A stretch of 64,000 bases of DNA from JBGPLJ01 sp035644395 (GCA_035644395.1 DASQOR010000043.1:1-64000); one strand, 5' to 3'. Positions 34,845 through 44,368 are shown, numbered from the stretch's first letter. Numbers and translations are program-made. Notes: generated from the sequence alone by a model not told the origin.

Positions 34845-35654
34845 CTAGAAGAGGCTCTCCTTGATGTAGAGGACGTCGTCGGCCTGCAGCACGTCCGAGG
34901 GCTTGATGGATTTGCGCTTCTCGCTGCCGTCTTGCGCACGGCGCTTCACGACCACGCGACGCTCCGATCCCCGCGGCGTGAGGCCGCCGCCGACCGTGAT
35001 TGCGCGCGAGACGGTCATGTCGTGCTCGAGCCGATAGACGCCGGGCTTCTGCACCTGGCCGTAGATGTAGAACTGCTGGGCGCGCGGCACGAACAGGCGA
35101 TCGCCGCCGGCGAGTCGCGGGTTCTGCTGCGGATCGCCCTGCAGGAGCGCGTCGAGATTGAGTTCGACGCGCTTGCCGTCGGCGCGCACGAGCGTCGCCC
35201 GATCGCCCGCGGACTCGGGTACGAGGCCGCCCGCCTCCGCCAGCATGTCGAGCACCGTGCTCGTCGAGGAACGCAGCGCGTATTGGCCGGGCTTCGCGAC
35301 GAGGCCGAGCACCGCCACCTGCTGGCTCCGATACTCGGTCACGAGCACGGAGATCTGCGGCTGGCGCAGGAATCCGCCCTGCACGTAGCGCTCGGCGAGC
35401 GCGGCTTCGACCTGATCGGTGGAGAGCTTCGCGACGGGCACCGAGCCGATGAGCGGACAGGTGATGGCCCCCGACTCGCTCACCCGCACATCGCCCGTGA
35501 GGTCCGGCGATCCGTAGACGCTGATATGCAGGAGATCGCCCGCCCCCAGGCGATAGTCATCGGCGGCGTGCGCAGGCGTGCCCGCCTGCAGCACCGCGAT
35601 CGCGGTTGCGATCGACCAGGTCCTGAGCGTCCGCAGGATTCGTTCAGTACGCAC
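34845..35654 (-). CDS. epsE: EpsE-like polysaccharide export protein
   Basis: This 269-residue protein has a signal peptide (ATAIAVLQAGTPAHA), a Poly_export domain (YRLGAGDLLHISVYGSPDL) and SLBB segments (VAVLGLVAKPGQYAL, FYIYGQVQKPGVYRL). It is the usual short Wza/EpsE form, without a lipobox cysteine. It should form the periplasmic/outer-membrane exit channel for the polymer made by this operon, working with EpsF and the EpsL-like barrel. The start is a GTG at 35654 overlapping the stop of the phosphoglycosyltransferase gene by 11 bases. Confidence 0.85.
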   Translation of the reverse strand: MRTERILRTLRTWSIATAIAVLQAGTPAHAADDYRLGAGDLLHISVYGSPDLTGDVRVSESGAITCPLIGSVPVAKLSTDQVEAALAERYVQGGFLRQPQISVLVTEYRSQQVAVLGLVAKPGQYALRSSTSTVLDMLAEAGGLVPESAGDRATLVRADGKRVELNLDALLQGDPQQNPRLAGGDRLFVPRAQQFYIYGQVQKPGVYRLEHDMTVSRAITVGGGLTPRGSERRVVVKRRAQDGSEKRKSIKPSDVLQADDVLYIKESLF

Positions 35655-37107
35655 GACTGTCGCTCCAGATGACGGTGACGGTCTTGAAGAGGATCACGAG
35701 GTCGAGTCCGAGCGACCAGTGGCGCAGGTACTCGAGGTCGTAGGCGATGCGCGAACTCATCGACTCGAGATCGTCGCCCCCGCGAAAGCCGTTCACCTGG
35801 GCCCAGCCCGTGATGCCGGGCTTGACCTTGTGGCGGACCATGTAGCCAGGGATGAGCTGGCGGTAATTCTCGTTGACGGCGACGGCATGCGGCCGCGGAC
35901 CGACGATGCTCATCTCGCCCGTGAGCACGTTGAAAAGCTGCGGCAGCTCATCGAGCGAGGTCTTGCGGATGAAAGCGCCGAAGCGCGTGAGGCGGGGATC
36001 GCCGCGCGCGACCTGCGTGTAGCTCGTCGCCCCGTCCTCGACGACGCGCAGCGAGCGGAACTTGTGGACGACGATCCCGCGCCCATCGAGCCCGCAACGC
36101 CGCTGCCGGTAGATGACCGGGCCCGGCGAACTCAATTTCACGCCGATCGCAACGGCGATGAGCAGCGGCGCCCCGATCACGAGGGCGAGCGCCGCAACGA
36201 CGAGGTCGCTCGCGCGCTTGGCGAGCGCGCGGATGCCGTAGAAGGGCGAGTCGCAGACCGCGATCACCGGAATGCCCTCGACCAGGTCGAAATGCGGCTG
36301 CACCATCTCGAAGGAGGCGAGGTCCGGGACGAAATAGATCGACGCCGTCGAATCGCGCAGCGATTCGACGAGCTTCACGATGCGCGGGCGCGGCGCCATC
36401 GGCAGCGTGATGTAGACGAGCTCGATGCCCTCGGCGAGCACGAAGGGTTTCACGTCGTCGAGCGTACCGAGCAGCCGCCCGGCGCAGGCCTGCGCAATCC
36501 GGCCGCGCGCGCGGTCATCGAAGTAGCCGCTCACCTGGATCCGCATCACCGGACGCGATGCGAGCATCGCGTCGAGCCGCGAGCCGACGGCGGTCGCGCC
36601 GACGATGACGGCCTTGCGCACCGGGCCGGCCGCGGCCCGCGAACTATAGAGAACGCGTTGTCCGACGTACTCGGCGCCCCACAGGGCGAACGGCGTCGTC
36701 AGCGCCCAGGTCCAGAGCATCGGATGATTGAGCGCGAGGCCGAGGCCCGAGAGCTTCATGAGGAGGTAGATGAAGACGAGCAGCACGCCCCAGCGTGCCG
36801 TGATGTCGAAGAACGAGCGCAGCGCGGCCGCGCGCGCCGACAGGAAGCGCGCCGGCATCACGTCGAGCACGTCCGCGACGCCGAGAAAGGACAGCACCGC
36901 GATCAGGAAATAGGGACCACGGAGCGACGCCTGCCAGGCCATCAGGCACAGCATCAGCGTGATGACCGGAGTCGTCGGGTAGAGGAGCGACTTCAGCGCG
37001 AATATGCCGATGGGTTCGCTCGCGCTCACGTCCGCGGAACGATCGCGCAGCGGCAAATGGCCGATGTCCGGCGCCGACCTGGGGACGGAGCCTGGAGGCG
37101 CGCTCAT
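35644..37107 (-). CDS. Undecaprenyl-phosphate sugar phosphotransferase (EpsB/WcaJ-type)
   Basis: This 487-residue polyprenyl-phosphate hexose-1-phosphate transferase starts EPS assembly. Four or five N-terminal membrane helices are followed by a CoA-binding-like Rossmann part (AVIVGATAVGSRLDAML), a re-entrant helix (LVVAALALVIGAPLLIAVAIG) and the catalytic domain with CGLDGRGIVVHKFRSLR, the Asp-Glu dyad in SLDELPQLFNV and GPRPHAV. This large form is distinct from the small PglC-like protein at 2130-2741, so the two glycan loci have separate initiating enzymes. It probably acts on glucose or galactose; the sugar is inferred from family habit. Confidence 0.9.
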   Translation of the reverse strand: MSAPPGSVPRSAPDIGHLPLRDRSADVSASEPIGIFALKSLLYPTTPVITLMLCLMAWQASLRGPYFLIAVLSFLGVADVLDVMPARFLSARAAALRSFFDITARWGVLLVFIYLLMKLSGLGLALNHPMLWTWALTTPFALWGAEYVGQRVLYSSRAAAGPVRKAVIVGATAVGSRLDAMLASRPVMRIQVSGYFDDRARGRIAQACAGRLLGTLDDVKPFVLAEGIELVYITLPMAPRPRIVKLVESLRDSTASIYFVPDLASFEMVQPHFDLVEGIPVIAVCDSPFYGIRALAKRASDLVVAALALVIGAPLLIAVAIGVKLSSPGPVIYRQRRCGLDGRGIVVHKFRSLRVVEDGATSYTQVARGDPRLTRFGAFIRKTSLDELPQLFNVLTGEMSIVGPRPHAVAVNENYRQLIPGYMVRHKVKPGITGWAQVNGFRGGDDLESMSSRIAYDLEYLRHWSLGLDLVILFKTVTVIWSDSRAY

Positions 37108-37113
37108 CGGCGG

Positions 37114-37458
37114 TTATCGCGAAAAGGGACGGACGCGAAGGACGCGATGCTTGCGGCGCAGCTGGTACGCGACGAGCATCGCCGCCACCAGGCCCTTCAG
37201 CCAGATGTCGGTCGCTGGATTCCCCGCTTTCGCCGCCGTCATGCGCGCGCTCGTGGCTTCCGCCGGACCCATCGCAATCCGTCGCGCGAGCGAGTCGGGC
37301 TGGGCAAACGCGGCCGGACGCAGCGCGCGCGTGGCGCTTACGACATTCGACGTATTTCTCTGGTCAGGTGCCGGCGCAGGCGTCGCGTTCGCCAGGCCGG
37401 CCGACGAAAACAGGAAAAACGCGGACAGGAGTCCGAGAGGCAGTCGGGTGCCGGACAT
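37114..37458 (-). CDS. Small exported protein with C-terminal anchor-like tail
   Basis: This 114-residue protein, first in the EPS operon, starts at ATG 37458 seven bases after AGAGGA. It has a signal peptide (LPLGLLSAFFLFSSAGLANA), a low-complexity Ala-rich middle, and a C-terminal segment WLKGLVAAMLVAYQLRRKHR: a short hydrophobic stretch ended by a basic cluster. That layout resembles C-terminal sorting signals, though it lacks a PEP motif (NPATDIW is the nearest). It ends 6 bases before the phosphotransferase gene. I do not recognise the family. Confidence 0.55.
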   Translation of the reverse strand: MSGTRLPLGLLSAFFLFSSAGLANATPAPAPDQRNTSNVVSATRALRPAAFAQPDSLARRIAMGPAEATSARMTAAKAGNPATDIWLKGLVAAMLVAYQLRRKHRVLRVRPFSR

Positions 37459-37501
37459 GATCGATTCCTCTTTTTCATCCGCACCCCAAGCTCGCGTGAC
37501 G

Positions 37502-37532
37502 AGTATGCCTCGACACCGCCTGCGCGTGTCAA
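37502..37532 (-). promoter_or_regulatory. Candidate promoter of the EPS operon
   Basis: On the minus strand a perfect -35 hexamer TTGACA (37532-37527) is followed after 18-19 bases by GCATAC/CATACT (about 37508-37502), a weak -10. Transcription would begin about 35 bases before the first EPS gene start at 37458. The spacing is longer than ideal, so this is tentative. Confidence 0.3.
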
Positions 37533-37579
37533 CGCCGCGGGCGTCTCCAATCGCAGAAAAAACGAAGAATTTTTTTCAT

Positions 37580-37600
37580 GTGCGCGCGAATTGCGCGCAC
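37580..37600. promoter_or_regulatory. Perfect palindrome GTGCGCGC-N5-GCGCGCAC
   Basis: An 8-base perfect inverted repeat lies between the wzi stop (37662) and the EPS operon start. On the minus strand it is followed a few bases later by A- and T-runs, so it may be a wzi terminator hairpin. It is also well placed, about 50 bases upstream of the candidate -35, to be an operator of the EPS operon. Confidence 0.4.
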
Positions 37601-37661
37601 GTGTCCGGCGTATTCCTACATGCGCGTCGGAAGAGACGCCTGACGCGCCGCGAGAGCGAAC

Positions 37662-39191
37662 TTAATTTCCGAAGCGGCGCGACCAGGAGAGGAAACCGCG
37701 GATTGCGATCTCATCGCGATCGGTCAGGCGATCGGTCATCTGGTCGACGATCAACGAGACATCCACGGTGCCGAAATGAAAGTCCCTGCGCACGCGCCCT
37801 TCGAGCTCCCAGAGCTTCATCGGTGTCGGGCTGATCGCGTGCGTCGGGTCCGGCGCGCCGCCGCGATTGACATCGGCGAAGCGCAGCGCTGTCGATGCCG
37901 TCGTGCCGTCGCCCAGGACGTGATCGATTCCGAGCGCCCACATCGCGGTGTCGTTATCGAGCGAGCTGCCGATGATGCGGCCACGGTAGCGGTACGGGAA
38001 GACGCCGTTCCGATACGCGCAATTGAATTCCTTCGCGACCGACTTCGATGTGCACTTGGTGTCGGTGTATTCGAGCCGCGCACGCAAGTAACCGGCGCCG
38101 TCGCCGCTGAAGGTTGTCTCGAGCCCGATATTGCGCAGCGCCTTCACCGGCACGCCCTTCTTGCCGTCCTCGCCGATGACGCTCGCGTAGATGGCGTAGG
38201 GGAGTTTCCCGATCGGGTGTGCCCAGCGCACGTCGATGCCGCCCATCTGGTTGCCGGGCTGATCTTCCTGCGAGACGTTGATGCCGACGTTATCGTGCCC
38301 GAGCAGCATGTCCCAGAAGGTCGAGGCGCCGCATTTTCGCCCCTCGCCGCAGAGTTGCGCCGTGCGGTAGAAACCGAAGTCGAGATTCTCGAGCGGCTTC
38401 CACTCGAGGTGCATGCCGAAGAAGACGGGGTGATCGAAGTCGTCGCGATGATTCTCCATCTGGCCGATGAACATTCCGGCGCGCCACGGGCCGATCCAGT
38501 GCAGCCAGCTCGTCTCGGGCGCGGTCGACACCGTGCGCTCGAAGCCGATCGTCGGAACCGGGCGCGCATTCGTCGAGAGGATGAGGCTCCCGTCCGCTCC
38601 CGATCCCCAGTAGCGATCGATCCAGCCGGCGCGGATCTGCCAGCGCTTGAAGTCGTATGCGAGGTAGCTGCCATCCGGCCGTACGGCCTGGTTGTCGTCC
38701 GGATCGACGACGCCTTCGACGCTGACGACTCCTGAAAATCCGCCGGCCTGCCAGGCGAGCGAGCCTTGTGCTTCGCCCTCTTCGCGCGGCGTCTGATCGA
38801 AGGTCTGCACGAGCGGCGGCCGGCCAGCCGTCAGCCGGACATCGATGTCGCCATGATGCTTGGCGCGTTCGACGGCTTCCGTGACGCGCGCGAGCGCGCC
38901 TGCCACCGAACCGGCGCTGTCATGCGGCTTGCGTTCCGCGAGCGCCCGTTCGACGTCGGCGACCGGCAGCGGCCAGGCCGACATTGGAATATTGAGCTCG
39001 CCGGCATCGGCAAGGAGCTTCAGGTCACTGCGCAGGCGAGCATCGCCCGGGGCGAACCAGTCGGTCGCGTGGGCGATCGTACTAAAGAAAAGAGCAGCAA
39101 CGAAAGCCGGGCCAATCACCGTCGAAGGCAGCCGAAACACTTTTTGCTCGACTTGACTACGACCGGCGGCCGTTCGGACGCGCCGACGCAC
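37662..39191 (-). CDS. Capsule assembly Wzi-family outer-membrane protein (second copy)
   Basis: This protein has up to 509 residues and the same plan as the Wzi protein at 11911-13368: signal peptide (VIGPAFVAALFFSTIAHA), WFAPGDARLRSDLKLLADAG, RAGWIDRYWG and a beta-rich barrel ending with an aromatic-rich strand (GFLSWSRRFGN). ATG 39191 overlaps the antitoxin gene end by 35 bases; a GTG at 39140 (MFRLPSTVIG) would give a tidier signal peptide. It stands upstream of the EPS operon on the same strand, suggesting it anchors that polymer, while the other copy serves the SLBB-linked capsule. Confidence 0.85.
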   Translation of the reverse strand: MRRRVRTAAGRSQVEQKVFRLPSTVIGPAFVAALFFSTIAHATDWFAPGDARLRSDLKLLADAGELNIPMSAWPLPVADVERALAERKPHDSAGSVAGALARVTEAVERAKHHGDIDVRLTAGRPPLVQTFDQTPREEGEAQGSLAWQAGGFSGVVSVEGVVDPDDNQAVRPDGSYLAYDFKRWQIRAGWIDRYWGSGADGSLILSTNARPVPTIGFERTVSTAPETSWLHWIGPWRAGMFIGQMENHRDDFDHPVFFGMHLEWKPLENLDFGFYRTAQLCGEGRKCGASTFWDMLLGHDNVGINVSQEDQPGNQMGGIDVRWAHPIGKLPYAIYASVIGEDGKKGVPVKALRNIGLETTFSGDGAGYLRARLEYTDTKCTSKSVAKEFNCAYRNGVFPYRYRGRIIGSSLDNDTAMWALGIDHVLGDGTTASTALRFADVNRGGAPDPTHAISPTPMKLWELEGRVRRDFHFGTVDVSLIVDQMTDRLTDRDEIAIRGFLSWSRRFGN

Positions 39192-39405
39192 GAGCGGCCT
39201 TTGTCACTCGCAATAGTCCGGTCAGCGCCTTATTGACAGCCGCCGAGGTCGGGAATGCGGCCGCGACCTTGGGACTGAGCACGACGACATGGGAACCCGA
39301 TGCCAGGCGCGCGGCGAATTTTCCGCGGACGAATCCGCCCGCAAAATCCGATCGCTTGTATTCGCGACGCATGGTGTCCTTCCTTGGCGCCTTGGCCTTC
39401 TTCAT
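39157..39405 (-). CDS. Antitoxin partner of BrnT-family toxin
   Basis: The small protein reads MKKAKAPRKDTMRREYKRS then GGFVRGKFAARL and VVLSPKVAAAFPTSAAVNKAL, matching the common BrnT partner type that opens M-(R/K)-(R/K)-E-Y and has a short ribbon-helix-helix-like C-terminal half. It is 82 residues from ATG 39405, or 71 from ATG 39372, which is the more typical start. It overlaps the toxin reading frame in a different frame. It would bind and neutralise BrnT and repress the pair. The family call is from pattern memory and context. Confidence 0.6.
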   Translation of the reverse strand: MKKAKAPRKDTMRREYKRSDFAGGFVRGKFAARLASGSHVVVLSPKVAAAFPTSAAVNKALTGLLRVTKAARASARPNGRRS

Positions 39406-39679
39406 GGAGAACGCGCTCCGCACGGTTGGCGACTCGTGCGCCGATGAGGCGGATGATATCTCCTTCCTCCGTATGCGCCACTACCAGCAAGCGTCTTTGA
39501 ATCGAGACACCAAGAATCGAGACACCAAAAGTCAGCCACCTGGATTCTTCGCCGGAGTGATCGGGATCCATGGCGGTCATCGCCAGAGGGTCAGCGAGCG
39601 CAGTGCTGGCCTCCTCAAACGTGACTGCGTGCTTCCTGCGGTTCGCGGAGGCCTTGGCGGCATGCCAGACAATCTGCAT
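39230..39679 (-). CDS. brnT: BrnT-family RNase toxin, probably degenerate
   Basis: The first 95 or so residues match BrnT: IVWHAAKASANRRKHAVTF, EEASTALADPLAM, RRLLVVAHTEEGDIIRLIGA and RVANRAERVLHEEG. Two oddities suggest damage. An exact 15-base tandem duplication (39499-39528) inserts five residues (GVSIL GVSIQ) before a core strand, and the usual stop after the EEG end is missing, so the frame runs another 54 residues through the antitoxin gene. BrnT is normally about 90-100 residues and acts as an mRNA-cleaving toxin. Activity of this 149-residue form is doubtful. Confidence 0.6.
   Translation of the reverse strand: MQIVWHAAKASANRRKHAVTFEEASTALADPLAMTAMDPDHSGEESRWLTFGVSILGVSIQRRLLVVAHTEEGDIIRLIGARVANRAERVLHEEGQGAKEGHHASRIQAIGFCGRIRPRKIRRAPGIGFPCRRAQSQGRGRIPDLGGCQ
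39499..39528. repeat. 15-base perfect tandem duplication inside brnT
   Basis: GAATCGAGACACCAA occurs twice in direct succession. On the minus strand it encodes a repeated GVSI(L/Q) inside the BrnT core, in frame. Typical BrnT proteins have a single such segment here, so this is a recent replication-slippage type insertion. Confidence 0.7.
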
Positions 39680-39773
39680 GGCCGCGAACGCCCGAATCTG
39701 GCCGAAATACGCACCAAAGTGAGTTCGGTCCCCTTCTTACAAGCCGGTACACCTGATAACGTTGGCGCCCGTC

Positions 39774-40877
39774 ATGCCGAAGTCCCGCCAGCTCATCCAT
39801 CTTATCGCCGCCGCGCGCCCGAACTTCATGAAGGTGGCGCCGCTCTACCACGCCTTCTCGCGGGAAGCCTGGTGCGCCGTCAAGATCGTGCACACCGGGC
39901 AGCACTACGACTTCAACATGTCGGATGCGTTCTTCCGCGACCTGAAACTGCCGGAACCCGCCTTTCACCTCGAGGTCGGGAGCGGCAGCCATGCGGAGCA
40001 GACCGGCGGCGTGATGATCGCATACGAGAAAGTCTGCCAACAGGACCGGCCGGACTGGATCGTCGTCGTGGGCGATGTAAATTCTACTGCCGCCTGCGCC
40101 ATGGTCGGCGCGAAGCTCTGGGTTCCGGTCGTGCACCTCGAAGCGGGCCTGAGAAGCCGCGACCGTCGCATGCCGGAGGAAATCAATCGCATGGTGACGG
40201 ACGCCATCTGCGACGTGTACTGGACGCCCTCGACCGACGGCAACGAAAACCTGCTCGCGGAAGGCGTGCCGGCGGCGAAGATCGATTTCGTCGGCAACAT
40301 CATGCTCGATTCGTACGAAATGATGCGCGAGCAGATCACGAAGAACGACACGCGCGGGAAGTTCGGCCTGCAGCCGCAGGGGTTCGGCGTCGTGACGCTG
40401 CACCGGCCGTCGAACGTCGACGACCGCGCGACGCTCGAGCTCCTGGTGACGCAGCTCGTCGCCGCGTCGAAGCGCCTGCCGCTCGTGTTCGCCGTGCATC
40501 CGCGCACGAAGAAGCGGCTCGAGGAATTCGGCTTGTACGCGGCCGTGGCAGGGGCGCCGGGGATGAAGCTCACCGAGCCGCTCGGCTACATCGAATTCAT
40601 GAACCTCGTGTCGCAGTCGCGCGTCGCGATCACGGATTCGGGCGGCGTGCAGGAGGAATCGACCTACCTCGGCATCCCGTGCATGACCTTGCGCGAGAAC
40701 ACCGAGCGGCCGATCACCGTCAGCGAAGGCAGCAACCGCCTGGTGAAATCCGCCGAGCTCGCGGCGCGTGTCGATGACGTGCTCGCCGGCCGCTGGCCGA
40801 AGGGCCATGTCCCGAAGCTCTGGGACGGCAAGACCGCGGCCCGCTGCGTCGACTCCCTGAAGCGCCGCTCCCCTTGA
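39774..40877 (+). CDS. wecB: UDP-N-acetylglucosamine 2-epimerase (non-hydrolysing)
   Basis: This 367-residue enzyme interconverts UDP-GlcNAc and UDP-ManNAc in the cytoplasm. Family marks are AARPNFMKVAPLYHAF, HTGQHYDFNMSD, HLEAGLRSRDRRMPEEINR, TLHRPSNVD and the C-terminal SDSGG-like ITDSGGVQEESTYLGIP. ATG 39774 was preferred to a TTG at 39762. It feeds ManNAc or ManNAcA units into surface glycans; the dehydrogenase at 57029 could be the next step. The stop codon TGA runs straight into the first palindromic repeat, and a TTG overlapping it opens the amidohydrolase frame. Confidence 0.9.
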   Translation: MPKSRQLIHLIAAARPNFMKVAPLYHAFSREAWCAVKIVHTGQHYDFNMSDAFFRDLKLPEPAFHLEVGSGSHAEQTGGVMIAYEKVCQQDRPDWIVVVGDVNSTAACAMVGAKLWVPVVHLEAGLRSRDRRMPEEINRMVTDAICDVYWTPSTDGNENLLAEGVPAAKIDFVGNIMLDSYEMMREQITKNDTRGKFGLQPQGFGVVTLHRPSNVDDRATLELLVTQLVAASKRLPLVFAVHPRTKKRLEEFGLYAAVAGAPGMKLTEPLGYIEFMNLVSQSRVAITDSGGVQEESTYLGIPCMTLRENTERPITVSEGSNRLVKSAELAARVDDVLAGRWPKGHVPKLWDGKTAARCVDSLKRRSP

Positions 40878-42676
40878 AAAAGGGGACAGATTTATTTTCC
40901 CGAGAAAAGGGGACAGATTTATTTTCTCGAGTATTTGGCGATTTCGCACAGAAACGCGAGAAAATAAATCTGTCCCCTTTTTTAAATCTGTCCCCTTTTT
41001 TGCTGTTGCTGGCTTTTCAGGCCGCGGCCGCGGACCCAGCCGCCGATACTGTCTTCGTCAACGGCAAAGTCTGGACGGAAGACGAGGCGCGGCCGCAGGT
41101 GCAGGCGATCGCCGTGCTCGGCGAGAAGATTCTCGCGGTCGGGACGAGCGCGGAGATGCGGGCGCTCGCCGGCCCCCGCACGACCGTCATCGATCTCAAC
41201 GGACGGCTGCTGATCCCGGGATTCCAGGATTCGCATCTGCATTTTCCGGGGCCTTCGGTCAACGACGTCCAGGTGGACGACGCCAGGAACGTCGAAGAGC
41301 TGCAGAAGATCCTGCGCGATTTTGTGAAGGCGCACCCGGGCGACGGCATGCAGCAAGGCGGCGGGTGGACCTACGGGCAATTCCCCGGCGGCAAGCCGCA
41401 CCGCAAGTACCTCGACGCCGTGCTCGCGGACCGGCCGATGGTGCTCGACGACCGCGACGGCCATGTGATTCTCGTGAACTCCAAGGCGCTCGCGATGACG
41501 GGCGTCACGCGCGATACGCCGGATCCGGGCGACGGTCGCATCGTGCGCGACGAGCACGGCGAGCCGACCGGTGAATTCGACGACGGCGCCAAGTCGCTCG
41601 TCTACCCGATCGTACCGGACGCCAGCTTCGACGATCGCTACGAGGCCTTCATCACGCACATGGACGAGGCTGTTGCGGATGGACTGACCTCCGCGCAGAA
41701 CGCCTCCTGGTCGCCGATGACCCATCGCGTGGTGCTGCGCGCGCTCGCCGAGGGAAGAGTGAAGCTGCGGCTGCGCTTCGCGACGCCGATCGAAGCCGGC
41801 GTCGACTATGCCGCGGACAAGATCCATCTGTCGCGGCCGATCACGAGCGCCGACCTCGCCTACTACCGCGAGCTGCGCGAGACGTTTCCGGGCCCGCTGG
41901 TGAAATTCGGCGCGATCAAGGGCTACGTCGACGGCACGGTCGACGCGAAGACCGCCGCGATGTTCGAGCCCTACGTCGGCACGAAGGAGACCGGCATTCC
42001 GTTCTGGGATCCGAAGGAATTGAACGAGACCGTTGCGCTCTACGACCGCGAAGGTTTCCAGGTGATGCTGCATGCGATCGGCGACAAGGGCATCAGCATG
42101 GCGCTCGACGCCTATGCCTACGCCGCGAAGACAAACGGCACGACGGGCCGGCGCCATCGCGTGGAGCACATCGAAGTTCCACGGTTATCGGACCTGCCGC
42201 GGTTCAAGGAGCTCGGCGTGATCGCATCGACCCAGGCGATCTTCTGCGAGCCGGGTCCGACGACATTTGTTTCCTACGAGCCGCCGCTCGGGCCGCAGCG
42301 CGCCTCGCACGCGATGCCGTTCAAGGCGATCGACGACGCGGGCGCGGTCCAGGCATTCGGGAGCGACTGGAGCGTGTTCGACTTCGCGCCGATCCGCGGC
42401 ATCTACGACGCGGTGACGCGCATGACGCCGGAAGGCACGCCGAAAGGCGGCTGGTATCCGCAGCAACGGATTTCAGTCGAGGCCGCGCTCCGCCACTTCA
42501 CGCGCGACGGCGCCTACGCGAGCTTCGACGAGAATATCCGCGGCACGCTGACGCCGGGCAAGCTCGCAGATCTCGTCGTGCTGTCCGACGATATCCTCAC
42601 CATGCCGCCGCAGGACATCATGAAGGCGCGCGTGCTGCTCACGATGATGGGTGGCAAGATCACCTACGAAGAATAA
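40874..42676 (+). CDS. YtcJ-like amidohydrolase with repeat-derived N-terminus
   Basis: The reliable part is a metal-dependent amidohydrolase of family 3 from about residue 50: VFVNGKVWTEDE, IPGFQDSHLHFPG (metal HxH), VMLHAIGDKG, RRHRVEHIEVP and FGSDWSVFDFAP. The first 42 or so residues are entirely encoded by a palindromic repeat and read KKGTDLFSR-type filler, then a truncated signal-peptide-like LLLLAFQAAAADP. The frame opens at a TTG overlapping the wecB stop; a TTG at 41000 is another option and no ATG exists before the conserved domain. The original start was probably separated from the gene by the insertion, so export and expression are uncertain. Confidence 0.75.
   Translation: MKKGTDLFSREKGTDLFSRVFGDFAQKREKINLSPFLNLSPFLLLLAFQAAAADPAADTVFVNGKVWTEDEARPQVQAIAVLGEKILAVGTSAEMRALAGPRTTVIDLNGRLLIPGFQDSHLHFPGPSVNDVQVDDARNVEELQKILRDFVKAHPGDGMQQGGGWTYGQFPGGKPHRKYLDAVLADRPMVLDDRDGHVILVNSKALAMTGVTRDTPDPGDGRIVRDEHGEPTGEFDDGAKSLVYPIVPDASFDDRYEAFITHMDEAVADGLTSAQNASWSPMTHRVVLRALAEGRVKLRLRFATPIEAGVDYAADKIHLSRPITSADLAYYRELRETFPGPLVKFGAIKGYVDGTVDAKTAAMFEPYVGTKETGIPFWDPKELNETVALYDREGFQVMLHAIGDKGISMALDAYAYAAKTNGTTGRRHRVEHIEVPRLSDLPRFKELGVIASTQAIFCEPGPTTFVSYEPPLGPQRASHAMPFKAIDDAGAVQAFGSDWSVFDFAPIRGIYDAVTRMTPEGTPKGGWYPQQRISVEAALRHFTRDGAYASFDENIRGTLTPGKLADLVVLSDDILTMPPQDIMKARVLLTMMGGKITYEE
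40877..41001. repeat. Palindromic repeat copy 1 (GGGGACAGATTTATTTTC arms)
   Basis: This copy has two direct left arms (AAAAGGGGACAGATTTATTT..), a core TATTTGGCGATTTCGCAC.. and a perfect inverted right arm (GAAAATAAATCTGTCCCC), plus an extra partial right arm ending in a T run. It begins at the wecB TGA and extends into the amidohydrolase 5' end. Transcribed, it would fold into a long GC-capped hairpin followed by U residues on either strand. Confidence 0.85.
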
Positions 42677-42778
42677 GAGGGGACAGATTTATTTTCTGGG
42701 AAAAAGGGGACAGATTTATTTTCGCGAGTATTTGGCGATTTCGCACAGAAACGCGAGAAAATAAATCTGTCCCCTTTT

Positions 42779-42779
<1 letters not shown>
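42677..42779. repeat. Palindromic repeat copy 2
   Basis: The copy lies between the convergent amidohydrolase and pgi genes. It begins directly after the amidohydrolase TAA and ends within the pgi stop codon (TGA then AAAAAGGGG on minus). It has two left arms, the same TATTTGGCGATTTCGCAC core as copy 1 and one right arm. It is ideally placed to terminate both genes. Confidence 0.85.

Positions 42780-44368
<1,589 letters not shown>

Noticed and set aside
37529..37579. A 16-residue leader peptide MKKILRFFCDWRRPRR on minus before the EPS operon
   Set aside because: It has no ribosome-binding site beyond the palindrome, lies upstream of the candidate promoter, and such short frames arise by chance.
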